59,202 nucleotides of DNA from Candidatus Pullichristensenella stercorigallinarum (GTDB lineage Bacteria; Bacillota; Clostridia; Christensenellales; Aristaeellaceae). This document shows, one piece after another, positions 48,003 through 57,817 of the stretch. Within the stretch, counting starts at the first letter, position 1. Each line of letters opens with the position of its first letter. A program made the position numbers and the translations under genes. The stretch spans positions 1 through 59,202 of the forward strand of contig DVFZ01000116.1 of assembly GCA_018712945.1 (NCBI GenBank), written 5' to 3'. The notes beneath the pieces were generated by a model. That model did no database searches and was not told the DNA's origin. It was given only the letters and a program-made list of their open reading frames with translations.

Positions 48003-51000
48003 ATGAACGGTTTGGCAAGGCTTTCCGGAAAATTCCGCGCGGCGCAGGCGGAAAAGAACCTCGGCGCGGGCGCGGAGCGGGACGACCGCTCGCTTACCCG
48101 GCATATGCGTTCGCTCGCAGTGCAACTGCGCGTGGACGGCCGCGCGCGCCTGACCTGTCCGGGTTATCTGGCTACCCAGACGCAGGAATTGGCGCGCGAA
48201 GCGGGCGAAGTGCTTCTGGAAAGCGCCAGCGCCACCCCAACGCTTTTGCGGCTGCATCAGGATGCCCGCATTATGGAGGCATGCGCGGCGCAGGCACGGC
48301 TGGATGGCGGCGTGCGCCTGCCCGCCGTGGGCCGGGTACCGCGCATTCTCATCGTCATGCGGGAGGTCTTGGCGCTGGGAGATACCGCCCTGAGCGGCGA
48401 ACGGCTGAAGCTGGCCCTGCGTGCCTTTGACGACGTGCAGGCGTTGACCATGGCCGAGCTGTGGGCCGCGCCTACGGCGCTGCGGCGCGCTCTCTCTGAA
48501 GCGTTTTGCCACGGCGCGCACGCCGTCCTGCAAAGAGGACGCGAGCGGCGCGAGGCCGAACGCTTTGTGGATGGGCAGGGTGGAAAAAGCCGCCGTACCG
48601 GGACGACGCCCGCGTTTTTTGAGCGTGCCTTGCAACTGACCGTAGAGCGGGAACTGCCGGAACTGCGCGCCCGGTTGGAGGGGCAGATCGCCCATCTGGG
48701 CGAGAGCGGTGAAAAGATGATCCGTCTGGAGCACGAAGCCCAGGCGCTTTTGAGCATGCGGTTGGACAACCTCATCGGCGCCAAGCGCATGCTCGACGCG
48801 CTGGATTGGCAGGCGTGTTTCCAGGAGCTTTCGCGCACCGAGGCGGAATTGCGCGCCGACCCGGACGGCACTTACGCGCGCATGGATGAGGAATCCTGCG
48901 CGGCTGTGCGCAATGAGGTCAGCCGCATCAGCCGCCGCCTGCGTTTGGGAGAACAGGCTGTGGCAAAACAGGCTGTGTCCGCGGCCAAGGAGTATCCGGG
49001 CGAAGCGCGCGGCACGATATGTTGGTGGCTCTATGACGACGAGGGCCGCGCGGCCCTGGCCGGCCGTCTGGGCGCGCATGTGCGCCTGCCCCGCCTCACG
49101 CCTGATCCCCGGGGCCGCCGGTTGATTCTTGCCCAGGCGCTGCTGGCAGCGGCGCTGTTTGCCCTTTACGCGCTGATCGCGCGCAACCTGCTGGCTCTGG
49201 CGCTGGGCGTGCCGCTGGCCTGGAGCGCGGCGATGATGCTGTTGGGCCGCGTTGCCACGCGCCTTGTTCGCCCCCGCCGCCTCTTAAAGCTCAAGCCGGA
49301 GGCGCTGGGCGATGAAGCGCGCGTATTGGTGGCCATGCCGGTGCTCATCAGCTCTGTAAAACGCGCCCTGTCCCTGTGCGATGGTCTGGAGACGGCCGGT
49401 TGCCTGGACCGCGACGAAAACGTGAGCTACCTCTTGCTGGGCGATTTCCGCGACGGCCCCTCCGCAACGGAGGCGGACGACGAGGAAATCCTTGCCGCCA
49501 CGCGCGCGCGCATACGGGCCATGAACGAGCGCGCCGGGCGGGAAAAGTATTTTTACCTGCACCGCCGCCGCTCCTTCTATGCGCCCGACCGCCGTTGGAT
49601 GGGGTATGAGCGCAAGCGCGGAGCGCTGATGGCGCTCAACCGCCTGTTGCTGGGCGAAAACGGCGCAAGCCGCGCTTTCGACGCCGAGGGCGAGGCTTGC
49701 GCGCGCCTGGCCGGGCGCTTTTCCCTGGTCGTGACGCTCGATGCGGATACGCGCATGCCTCCGGGTTGCGTACATGCCCTTGTGGGCGCGATACTGCATC
49801 CCCTCAACCGCCCCTGCGTGGAAAACGGCGTGCGCCGGGGCTATGCCGTCATGCAGCCGAATATGGAGCTGGCGGCCTCCTCTTGCACCAACGAATTTAT
49901 CCGCCTCTTTGCCGGCCAGGGCGGCATGGACGCCTATCCCGTCTCCGTTTCCAACCTTTATCAGGATCTCACCGGCCAGGGCAGTTTCGGCGGCAAGGGA
50001 ATCTATGATGTGCGCGCCTTTATGGAGGCGGTAGAGGGCAAATTGCCCGAGGGACGCATCCTCAGCCATGACCTGATCGAGGGCGAACTGTCCCGCACTG
50101 CCTTTGTGAGCGACGTATCGCTTTACGATGGCTTCCCGGAAACGTTTTCCGCCTATCTCAAGCGCCTCAACCGCTGGACGCGCGGCGACTGGCAACTTCT
50201 GCCCTTCCTGTTCCGGCGCGGTCTTTCCGGCCTTTCACGGCTGAAGATACTCGATAACCTTCTGCGCAGTTTGGCCCTGCCCTCGCTGCTGGCGCTGCTG
50301 TTGCAGGCGATGTGGTTCGACCTGCGCTCCGCCTTTGCCCTGGGCGTGCTTTACGCCTTCCTCACGCCGATTACGCATTTGTTTACCGCCGGGGCCGTGG
50401 GCTGGCGGCGCGCGATCGTGCAGCTCGCGGCGCTGCCCTCGACGGCGGCGGCATTGTTTGACGCTGTCATGCGCACGCTGTTCCGCCTTATTTTTACCAA
50501 AAAACACCTGCTGGACTGGGTGACGTCCGCCGACGCCGCCGCTGGCGGCACGCGCGTGGGCACCGCCTGCCGCGTGGGCGCGATTCTGTGCGTGCCCGGC
50601 CTGATGACGGCCGCGTGGCTCCCGGCTGCGTTGGCGTTGATGGCGCTGTTTTTGCTCGCACCTGGACTTCTGCGGGATATGCAGGAAACGTCCACCGACC
50701 CGCGCGGCGCGCTGCGCGTGGAGCAAATTGGCGCGCTGACCGGCCTGGCGCGCGAAACATGGGCCTTTTTTGAGAACTATGTAACCGAGCGGGAAAACTG
50801 GCTGCCGCCTGACAACGTGCAGGTGGACCCCGACGTGGGCGCGGCGCGGCGCACTTCGCCGACGAATATCGGCCTTTATCTGGTTGCCTGCCTGTCCGCG
50901 CGCGAACTGGGCTTTATCCGCGAAGAAGAAATGCTTTCGCGCCTGCGCGACACCGTTTCCACGCTGGAACACATGGAGACCTGGCATGGCCAACTCTACA

Positions 51001-54000
51001 ACTGGTATGATATAGACACCCTGCGTCCCCTGCGGCCGCGCTATGTATCCTCAGTGGACGGCGGCAACCTCGCCGCCAGCCTGTTGACCTGCGCCGCCGC
51101 CGTGGAAGGCGTGGACGAAGCGCTCTGTGCGCGCCTGCGTGCCCTGGCGCGCGGCATGGACTTTGCCTGCCTGTTCGATGGACGGCGCAAGCTGTTTTCC
51201 ATCGGCGCGGATGTGGAAAACGGGCGCATGAGCGCCTCGCATTACGACCTGTTGGCCTCGGAATCGCGCATTTTGAGCTATGTGGCGATGATGATGGGAC
51301 AGGTGGAGCCAAAACACTTCCGCCGCCTTTCGCGCCCCTGCGTGCGCATTGAGAAAGGGCAGGCGCTGGTTTCCTGGAGCGGCACCATGTTTGAATACCT
51401 GATGCCGGAAATCTTCATGCGTTCGCGTCCGGGCACGCTTTTGAGCGATACAAACCGCGCCGTGGTGCGCCTGCAAAGGCAGCTGGGCACGGCGCGGCAG
51501 CGGCCCTGGGGCGTGAGCGAATCCGGGTATTACGCCTTTGATATGCACCTGAACTACCAATACCGCGCCTTTGGCCTGCGCGAAGTGGCGCTGGGCGGCG
51601 GCGCGCGCCAAAACGTGGTCGCGCCCTATGCCTCGCTGCTGGCGCTGTGCGTCTGTCCCGGCAAGGTGGCCGACAATGTGCTCGCCATGCGGCGTCTGGG
51701 CTGGGCGGGCGAGTATGGATTCTATGAGGCCGCCGATTACACCGGCGTGCGCCCGGGCGAAGGGCCAAAGCTGGTCAAGAGCTATATGGCGCACCATCAG
51801 GGCATGGCCCTGGCGGCGCTGGCCAACGCGCTGGCGGGCGACGCCCTTTCGCGGCGCTTTGAAAGCATCCCCGAAGCGCGCGCCCTTTCGCTTTTGCTGG
51901 AGGAAAAGCCCTCGGCGCGCGTGCGCCTGCGCCGGCGGCGCGAACAGCTTTCCCCGGAAAACGCCCGCCGGAGCGAGGAACGCGGTTGCCGCCTGGGGCG
52001 CGTGGAAAACCGTCTGGTAGACGCGCACCTGCTCTCCGGAGCGGGCGCGACGGCGCTGCTGACCGCGCAGGGCTGTGCGTTGCTTACGCGCGGCGGCGTG
52101 CTGGCAAACCGCTTTTTTGGCGACCTGCTGGACAGGCGCGGCGATATCCGCCTGACGGCGCGCGATCTGCGCGGGGGCGAGGAAATCAGCCTGTGCGCCG
52201 GGCAGGCGCGCTTTGACGCGGGCTGGGCGCAGTATGAAAACAATCTGGGCGTCGTAGAGGCGCGCCTCACCGCGGCGCTTTCGCCCGAGGACGGTACGCT
52301 CTTTCAAAAGCTGTATTTGAAAAACAACGGCACGGTGGCGCGGGAGGTAGAGGTTACCCAGTCCTTCCCGGTGGCGCTTTGCGGCCGGGACGACTGTTGG
52401 GCGCATCCGGCGTTTCAGAATATGTTCGTCGCCTCCGAACGGCCGGGTCAGGGCGCGCTTCTGTTTACGCGCCGCCCCGGCGGGCCGGGGCAGTGCCCCT
52501 ATGCGCTCATCAGCATGGTCTCGGGCATGGGCGCGCCGGAATGGGAGACGGATTTGGCCCGCTTCGAGGGCCGTGAAGGGCATGCCGCCCGCACGCTTTC
52601 CGGCACGCTGGGCTGCACGCTCAACCCCTGTTCGGCGCTGCGCGCGCGTGTGCGGCTGGAGGCGGGGGAAAAGCGGGAAATGCACTTTGCCGTGGCCCTG
52701 ATTCCGCCCGAGGAAGCCGGGCGCTGGCAAGAGCGCAACGCCTCGGACGCCGCGCCGGAGCGCGCCCGCCGCCTCGCCGCCACGCAGGCGCGGGCCATGC
52801 TGGGCTTTGTCGGCCTCAATACGGCGGCATATCACCTGCTCGACCGCGCCGCCGCCTTTTTGCTGGACGCGCGCCTGGCCACTCGCGCCCGCGCGGAGGA
52901 TGCGGCGCTGTGCGGCGGCCGCGGCGAGTTGTGGGCGCTGGGCGTCAGCGGCGATCATCCGATTATCGCCGTGGCCGTGGCCGACCGCGCCCAGCTTTGT
53001 GTGGCCCGCGACGCGGTGCGCGCGCACGACCTCTACCGCACGTTGGGGCTTGCCTGCGACCTCGTGCTCATCAACGACTATGGAAACGACTATGAACAAC
53101 CCGTGCGTGATGCCATCAAGGATATGATCGCCGCTTCGCACCTGCGCGAGATGTGCGGCGTTCCCGGCGGCGTGCATGTGATCGACGGCGCGCAGATTTC
53201 CAAATCCCAGCGCGAAACGTTGCGGTGCGCCTCCGCCATCTGCCTGGAGGGCGGCGCGGGTTTCTTTGCCCAGCTTCGCGCCAAGCTGGGGGCGCTGGAA
53301 TTCGGCGGCCGCGCCGGATACCGGGAAATGGAGGCGCGCTCGTTCAAGCTGCCGCCGGTCAAACGAGAATTGTTCAACGGCTACGGTGGCTTTGCGGAGG
53401 AAGGCTATGTCATCGACGCCGCCGAGCCCACGCCCGCGGCCTGGTCGAACGTGTTGGCCGGGGAAGCGTTCGGCGCGCTTGTCACCGAGCGCGGCGGCGG
53501 CTTCCTGTTTGGCAAAAACAGCCGCCTTGCTCGCCTCACGCCTTTTGGGAACGACCCCTTGCGCGAGGGCTGGGGGCTGATGCTCTACCTTGCCGACGAA
53601 CGGCGCGGCGCTTACGCCCGCCTGCTGCCCGGCGAGGAACCCTTTACGCCCTTCCAGACCACGCACGCCTTTTCCCATACGCGCTTTGAGAGCGGCGCGG
53701 ACGGGGCGCGCTTTTCCACAGCGCTCTATGCCCGATCGGACGCGAACGCCATCGGCGTAGAAATCCGCGTGCAAAACACCTCCGGCAAGCCCTGCGAATA
53801 CGCCGTCACCGCCTTTGTGGACTGGCTGATGGGCGTGGACGCGCGCGACGCGGCGTTTCTGCGCGCCTGGAATGAGGATGGCGTATGCCTTGCGCGCGGC
53901 GTGACGGGGGATAGGGGCTTTCTGGCCGCGCTCAACGCCCCGGCCGAGGCGGGCGCGGAGCGCGCGGCGTTCCTCGGCCATGGCGGCGTTTTCAAACCGG

Positions 54001-55712
54001 ACGGCCTGTTTGAGCGGCGCGGTGGCAGGGGCGGCTGGGCGCTCAAGGCGCGCCTGAGCCTGCGCCCCGGCGAGGAAAAAACGCTCGCTTTTGCCGTAGG
54101 CTGGGCTGAAAGCCGCGAAGAGGCCTTGCAGGCGATTCAGAATATGCGCGGGCAGCCCTGTGCCCTGGAAGCGGCGGAAGCGGATTGGCAAACGCGCCTT
54201 GACGCCCTGCGCGTGCAGACGGGCGACGCGGCGCTTGACCGCGTATTCCCCATGCTGGTCAAGCAGGCGCTCGACGGCCGCATGCGCGCCCGGGCGGGTC
54301 TGTATCAGGCCGGCGGCGCTTATGGCTTCCGCGACCAGCTTCAGGATCTGCTTGCCCTGATGCACTATGAGCCGGCGCGCGCCCGCGAACACATTTTGCG
54401 CGCCGCGGCGCGTCAGTTCGCCGCGGGCGATGTGATGCACTGGTGGCACATGCCCTATATGGGCGTGCGCACGCGCATATCCGACGACCGGCTGTTTTTG
54501 CCCTATGTGGCGGCGGCCTATGTGCGCCTGACCGGCGATGCGGGCATTCTCATGGAGCGCGTGCCCTATCTGCGCAATGTGGAGATTCCCGAGGGCGCGG
54601 AAGACTGGTACGGCGCGGGCGAAGTTTCCGAAGAAACGGGAACGGTTCACGACCACTGCATGCGCGCCTTCCGCCTGAGCGCTTCCCTGACCGGCGAACA
54701 CGGCCTGGCGCTGATGGGCAGCGGCGACTGGAACGACAGCATGAACCGCGTCGGCGCGCGGGGGAAGGGGGAAAGCGTATGGCTTTCGCAATTCCTTTCC
54801 GTGGCGGCGCAGCGCTATGCCGAAGTGGCCCCGGACGAAAACGACCGCGCCTGGCTCAACGCCCTTTCCGCGCAGATGAACGCCGCCGTGGAAGAATTCG
54901 GCTGGGATGGCGCTTGGTATTTGCGCGCCTATACCGATGACGGCAGTACGCTGGGCAGCGCCTCTGGACACTGTTGCCGCATCGACGCGCTTGCGCAGGC
55001 CTGGGCGGCGCTGGCGGGGCTGGACGACGAGCGCGTGCGCCGCGCCCTGGATGCCGCTTGGGAAAACCTCGTGGATGAGGAGCACGGCCTTGTCAAGTTG
55101 CTCACGCCGCCCTTTGACGGCGCGGAAAGCGACCCGGGCTATATCCGCGCCTATCCACCGGGCGTGCGTGAAAACGGCGGCCAGTATACGCACGGTGCCT
55201 GTTGGCTGTTGCTTGCGTATATTTATACAGGGCAGGCGGAGCGCGCCCACAAAATACTGAAGATGCTCAACCCGGCAAACCACGCCGCCACTCGCGCCGG
55301 GGCAGACCTCTACCGCGTGGAGCCCTATGTGCTGGCGGCGGACGTATACGGTGAAGCGCCGCACGCGGGCCGGGGCGGATGGACGTGGTACACCGGCGCG
55401 GCGGGCTGGTATGCGCTGTGCGTGTTGGCGATGCTGGGCTACGAGCGGCGCGGCGACGAAGTGCGCCTGTGCGCCCTGCTGGGCGACTGGCCGGAGGCGT
55501 CTGTGACCATCCGCTATGGAAACAGCGAATACCGCCTGGTCTGCCGTGCTTCGGCGCGGGGCATCACCCTGGACGGCGCGCCGGTGCTGGGCGATACCAT
55601 CCATCTGAGCGACGACGGGCGGGCGCATGAGGCTGTATTCCCGCCGCGCGAAACGCATGAAAATGCGTCCAGAATCGCAAATGATAACATTTCTAACACA
55701 TTTTTTCGTTGA
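48003..55712 (+). CDS. Giant cyclic beta-1,2-glucan synthase-like protein (GT84 + glycoamylase-like + GH94)
   Basis: One 2,569-residue protein. Residues ~1-370 are a helical N-terminal part; membrane helices occur around 375-420, 750-850 and 875-900. The glucosyltransferase domain (~430-740) has LVVTLDADTRMPPG (~579, DxD-type) and RWTRGDWQL (~723), as in NdvB/Cgs (GT84). A glycoamylase-like domain (~1126-1270; SGTMFEYLMPEIF, HHQGMALAALANAL) follows, and a GH94 phosphorylase-type domain ends the protein (~2070-2500) with YGFRDQLQDLLAL and the catalytic GSGDWNDSMN (~2240). This is the layout of enzymes that build and trim beta-1,2-glucans. ATG 48003 follows AGGAGG. No transport or modifying gene flanks it. 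Confidence 0.93.
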   Translation: MNGLARLSGKFRAAQAEKNLGAGAERDDRSLTRHMRSLAVQLRVDGRARLTCPGYLATQTQELAREAGEVLLESASATPTLLRLHQDARIMEACAAQARLDGGVRLPAVGRVPRILIVMREVLALGDTALSGERLKLALRAFDDVQALTMAELWAAPTALRRALSEAFCHGAHAVLQRGRERREAERFVDGQGGKSRRTGTTPAFFERALQLTVERELPELRARLEGQIAHLGESGEKMIRLEHEAQALLSMRLDNLIGAKRMLDALDWQACFQELSRTEAELRADPDGTYARMDEESCAAVRNEVSRISRRLRLGEQAVAKQAVSAAKEYPGEARGTICWWLYDDEGRAALAGRLGAHVRLPRLTPDPRGRRLILAQALLAAALFALYALIARNLLALALGVPLAWSAAMMLLGRVATRLVRPRRLLKLKPEALGDEARVLVAMPVLISSVKRALSLCDGLETAGCLDRDENVSYLLLGDFRDGPSATEADDEEILAATRARIRAMNERAGREKYFYLHRRRSFYAPDRRWMGYERKRGALMALNRLLLGENGASRAFDAEGEACARLAGRFSLVVTLDADTRMPPGCVHALVGAILHPLNRPCVENGVRRGYAVMQPNMELAASSCTNEFIRLFAGQGGMDAYPVSVSNLYQDLTGQGSFGGKGIYDVRAFMEAVEGKLPEGRILSHDLIEGELSRTAFVSDVSLYDGFPETFSAYLKRLNRWTRGDWQLLPFLFRRGLSGLSRLKILDNLLRSLALPSLLALLLQAMWFDLRSAFALGVLYAFLTPITHLFTAGAVGWRRAIVQLAALPSTAAALFDAVMRTLFRLIFTKKHLLDWVTSADAAAGGTRVGTACRVGAILCVPGLMTAAWLPAALALMALFLLAPGLLRDMQETSTDPRGALRVEQIGALTGLARETWAFFENYVTERENWLPPDNVQVDPDVGAARRTSPTNIGLYLVACLSARELGFIREEEMLSRLRDTVSTLEHMETWHGQLYNWYDIDTLRPLRPRYVSSVDGGNLAASLLTCAAAVEGVDEALCARLRALARGMDFACLFDGRRKLFSIGADVENGRMSASHYDLLASESRILSYVAMMMGQVEPKHFRRLSRPCVRIEKGQALVSWSGTMFEYLMPEIFMRSRPGTLLSDTNRAVVRLQRQLGTARQRPWGVSESGYYAFDMHLNYQYRAFGLREVALGGGARQNVVAPYASLLALCVCPGKVADNVLAMRRLGWAGEYGFYEAADYTGVRPGEGPKLVKSYMAHHQGMALAALANALAGDALSRRFESIPEARALSLLLEEKPSARVRLRRRREQLSPENARRSEERGCRLGRVENRLVDAHLLSGAGATALLTAQGCALLTRGGVLANRFFGDLLDRRGDIRLTARDLRGGEEISLCAGQARFDAGWAQYENNLGVVEARLTAALSPEDGTLFQKLYLKNNGTVAREVEVTQSFPVALCGRDDCWAHPAFQNMFVASERPGQGALLFTRRPGGPGQCPYALISMVSGMGAPEWETDLARFEGREGHAARTLSGTLGCTLNPCSALRARVRLEAGEKREMHFAVALIPPEEAGRWQERNASDAAPERARRLAATQARAMLGFVGLNTAAYHLLDRAAAFLLDARLATRARAEDAALCGGRGELWALGVSGDHPIIAVAVADRAQLCVARDAVRAHDLYRTLGLACDLVLINDYGNDYEQPVRDAIKDMIAASHLREMCGVPGGVHVIDGAQISKSQRETLRCASAICLEGGAGFFAQLRAKLGALEFGGRAGYREMEARSFKLPPVKRELFNGYGGFAEEGYVIDAAEPTPAAWSNVLAGEAFGALVTERGGGFLFGKNSRLARLTPFGNDPLREGWGLMLYLADERRGAYARLLPGEEPFTPFQTTHAFSHTRFESGADGARFSTALYARSDANAIGVEIRVQNTSGKPCEYAVTAFVDWLMGVDARDAAFLRAWNEDGVCLARGVTGDRGFLAALNAPAEAGAERAAFLGHGGVFKPDGLFERRGGRGGWALKARLSLRPGEEKTLAFAVGWAESREEALQAIQNMRGQPCALEAAEADWQTRLDALRVQTGDAALDRVFPMLVKQALDGRMRARAGLYQAGGAYGFRDQLQDLLALMHYEPARAREHILRAAARQFAAGDVMHWWHMPYMGVRTRISDDRLFLPYVAAAYVRLTGDAGILMERVPYLRNVEIPEGAEDWYGAGEVSEETGTVHDHCMRAFRLSASLTGEHGLALMGSGDWNDSMNRVGARGKGESVWLSQFLSVAAQRYAEVAPDENDRAWLNALSAQMNAAVEEFGWDGAWYLRAYTDDGSTLGSASGHCCRIDALAQAWAALAGLDDERVRRALDAAWENLVDEEHGLVKLLTPPFDGAESDPGYIRAYPPGVRENGGQYTHGACWLLLAYIYTGQAERAHKILKMLNPANHAATRAGADLYRVEPYVLAADVYGEAPHAGRGGWTWYTGAAGWYALCVLAMLGYERRGDEVRLCALLGDWPEASVTIRYGNSEYRLVCRASARGITLDGAPVLGDTIHLSDDGRAHEAVFPPRETHENASRIANDNISNTFFR

Positions 55713-55737
55713 CGGATGGAAAAAAAAGTGCTATGAT
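55709..55737 (+). promoter_or_regulatory. Promoter of the aromatic amino acid operon
   Basis: TTGACG (55709-55714), 17-base spacer, TATGAT (55732-55737). Its -35 overlaps the end of the glucan synthase gene. The start site would fall ~25 bases before the leader ATG. Confidence 0.8.
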
Positions 55738-55766
55738 GATTTTGAAATTTGACAGGAGGCGCTGAA

Positions 55767-55850
55767 ATGACCGCCCAGTTCTTCGCACGCGAGGCTTACT
55801 TTTACTTTAGCTTTATCGGCTTTGTCGATAAGGCATGTTGCTGCGCGTAG
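55767..55850 (+). CDS. Phe/Tyr-rich leader peptide of the aroF operon
   Basis: A 27-codon frame with GGAGG nine bases upstream. It encodes MTAQFFAREAYFYFSFIGF followed by VDKACCCA: six Phe and two Tyr within 15 residues (Phe5-Phe19), then three Cys. The dense aromatic codons make it a sensor of charged tRNA-Phe/tRNA-Tyr in a ribosome-mediated attenuator; the hairpins that follow fit this. Transcribed from the promoter at 55709. Confidence 0.85.
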   Translation: MTAQFFAREAYFYFSFIGFVDKACCCA

Positions 55851-55908
55851 AAGATTGCCAAAAGTGTTTACGGCTTTGCAGTACATGTCGCTGCAAAGCC
55901 GTTTTTTT
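55812..55908 (+). promoter_or_regulatory. Transcription attenuator of the aroF operon
   Basis: Three pairings are possible. A pause hairpin, TTATCG (55813-55818) with CGATAA (55826-55831), lies within the leader frame. An antiterminator, CATGTTGCTGC (55834-55844) with GCAGTACATG (55878-55887), overlaps the terminator. The terminator, ACGGCTTTGCAG (55870-55881) with CTGCAAAGCCGT (55891-55902), is perfect and followed by seven T. A ribosome stalled on Phe/Tyr codons would leave the antiterminator free; smooth reading favours the terminator. Confidence 0.8.
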
Positions 55909-55952
55909 GTAAGCACAATTGGACGGCCGCCCGGCGCGGGGAGGAGAAGATT

Positions 55953-56969
55953 ATGGTCATATTGCTCAAGGATCACGCGGACCAACGACAGGTGGACAAT
56001 CTGGTTGCCTGGCTCAAGGCCATGGGCTTTGACGTGCACATGTCCGTGGGCAGCCATCAGACGCTGCTGGGGCTGATTGGCGATACTTCCACGGTGGACA
56101 TCGACGTGCTCAAATCCCTGGAAATCGTCGAAAACGTCAAGCGTATCCAGGAGCCGTACAAAAACGCCAACCGCAAGTTCCACGAGGAGGACACCGTGGT
56201 CGATTGCGGCGCGGGCGTGAAGATTGGCGGCGGTAATTTCCAGATCATCGCCGGGCCATGCTCGGTGGAATCGCTCGAACAGATTATCTACGTGGCCAAA
56301 CGGGTCAAAGAGGCCGGCGCGGGCCTTCTGCGCGGCGGCGCTTTCAAGCCCCGCACCTCGCCCTACTCCTTCCAGGGCCTGCACGCCAAGGGCATCGACC
56401 TTTTGCTCGAGGCCAAGCGCGAAACCGGGCTGCCCATCGTCACTGAAATCATGGACGTAGCCACGCTGCCCCTGTTTGAGGATGTGGACGTGATTCAGGT
56501 CGGCGCGCGCAATATGCAGAATTTCGAGCTGCTCAAGGAACTGGGCATGACGAAAAAGCCCATCCTGCTCAAGCGCGGCCTCGCCAACACCATACAGGAG
56601 CTTTTGATGAGCGCCGAATACATCATGGCCGGCGGCAACCCCAACGTCATCCTCTGCGAGCGCGGCATCCGCACCTTTGAAACGGCCACGCGCAACACGC
56701 TGGATCTTTCGGCGGTGCCGGTGTTGCACAGCCTTACGCACCTGCCGGTGGTGGTCGACCCCAGCCATGCCACGGGCGTGGCGTCTCTTGTGCGGCCCAT
56801 GGCGCTGGCGGCGGCCGCGGCTGGCGCGGACGGATTGATGATCGAGGTGCACAACGACCCCGCCCACGCCAAGTCCGACGGCGCGCAGTCGCTCACGCCC
56901 GAAGCCTTTGACGAAGTCGCCGCCGCCGTGCGCGCCGTGCGCCGGGTGGCGTTGGGGGAAGAAGCATGA
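55953..56969 (+). CDS. aroF: 3-deoxy-7-phosphoheptulonate (DAHP) synthase, type I beta with N-terminal ferredoxin-like domain
   Basis: First step of the shikimate pathway: PEP plus erythrose-4-phosphate to DAHP. The 338-residue form has an N-terminal ~70-residue ferredoxin-like (ACT-like) regulatory domain ([20 protein letters not shown]) and the KDO8P/DAHP-type barrel, with [10 protein letters not shown] (metal Cys), [44 protein letters not shown], and [10 protein letters not shown] (metal His). This domain order is that of the Thermotoga maritima/Bacillus-type enzymes inhibited by Tyr/Phe, consistent with the leader-peptide control. AAGATT and GGGGAGGAG precede ATG 55953. Confidence 0.96.
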   Translation: MVILLKDHADQRQVDNLVAWLKAMGFDVHMSVGSHQTLLGLIGDTSTVDIDVLKSLEIVENVKRIQEPYKNANRKFHEEDTVVDCGAGVKIGGGNFQIIAGPCSVESLEQIIYVAKRVKEAGAGLLRGGAFKPRTSPYSFQGLHAKGIDLLLEAKRETGLPIVTEIMDVATLPLFEDVDVIQVGARNMQNFELLKELGMTKKPILLKRGLANTIQELLMSAEYIMAGGNPNVILCERGIRTFETATRNTLDLSAVPVLHSLTHLPVVVDPSHATGVASLVRPMALAAAAAGADGLMIEVHNDPAHAKSDGAQSLTPEAFDEVAAAVRAVRRVALGEEA

Positions 56970-57799
56970 ATATCGCAGTCATCGGCCTGGGCCTGATCGG
57001 CGGTTCCATGGCCAAGAGCATCAAGCGCGCCACGCATCATACGGTGTGGGGCGTGGATATCAGCGAGGCCGCCATGCTCAAGGCGGAATTGTTGGGGGCC
57101 ATCGACAGGCGGCTGGAGGAAAAGGACCTGCCCGCGTGCGATGTGGTCATCGTGGCGCTCTACCCGCGCGATTGCGTGGAATACATACGCGCCCATGCGC
57201 CCATGTTCCGCGCAGGGGCGTTGGTGGTGGACTGCGCGGGCGTGAAGCGCTACGTGTGCGACGCCCTGTTCGGCCCGCTGGCCGGGGCGAAGTTTACTTT
57301 TATGGGCGGCCATCCCATGGCCGGGCGCGAGTTTTCCGGCTTTGACTACGCCAAGGACGATTTGTTCGAAAACGCCTCCATGATTCTCACCCCCGCGCCG
57401 GGTACGAATGTGGAAACCGTGCAGTTTGCCAAGGATTTCTTCCTCTCTCTGGGCTTTGGCCGCGTGCGCTTTTCCACGCCCGCCGAGCACGACGAGATGA
57501 TTGCCCTGACCTCGCAGCTTGCCCACATCGTCTCCAGCGCCTACGTCAAAAGTCCGCTGGCGCGCAAGCACAAGGGCTTTTCGGCGGGCAGCTTTCTGGA
57601 CATGACGCGCGTGGCGCGGCTGAACGAGAACATGTGGACGGAGCTGTTCTTTGAAAACGCGGACATGCTCTCCAGCGAGCTGGGGGCGTTGATCGCCCGG
57701 CTGGAGGGCTACAAACTGGCGCTGGATACCCGCGATACGGTGACCATGACCCAGCTTCTGCGCGAGGGGCGCGAAGACAAGGAAGCGCTGGACGAATAA
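56966..57799 (+). CDS. tyrA: Prephenate dehydrogenase
   Basis: NAD-dependent conversion of prephenate to 4-hydroxyphenylpyruvate, the committed tyrosine step. The 277 residues show the Rossmann motif [17 protein letters not shown] (~4-20), [13 protein letters not shown], and [18 protein letters not shown] (~112; the conserved HPxAG), plus the C-terminal helical dimer domain. There is no ACT domain. The start shares ATGA with aroF. Placement directly after DAHP synthase fits a tyrosine-branch operon. Confidence 0.95.
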   Translation: MNIAVIGLGLIGGSMAKSIKRATHHTVWGVDISEAAMLKAELLGAIDRRLEEKDLPACDVVIVALYPRDCVEYIRAHAPMFRAGALVVDCAGVKRYVCDALFGPLAGAKFTFMGGHPMAGREFSGFDYAKDDLFENASMILTPAPGTNVETVQFAKDFFLSLGFGRVRFSTPAEHDEMIALTSQLAHIVSSAYVKSPLARKHKGFSAGSFLDMTRVARLNENMWTELFFENADMLSSELGALIARLEGYKLALDTRDTVTMTQLLREGREDKEALDE

Positions 57800-57817
57800 G
57801 GCAAAGGAGGCGCGCTT

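Noticed and set aside
51051-55658. 1,535-codon open frame on the minus strand
   Set aside because: It lies opposite the glucan synthase gene; GC-rich third positions suppress stops on the antisense strand. Its Arg/Gly/Ala-rich translation matches no fold.
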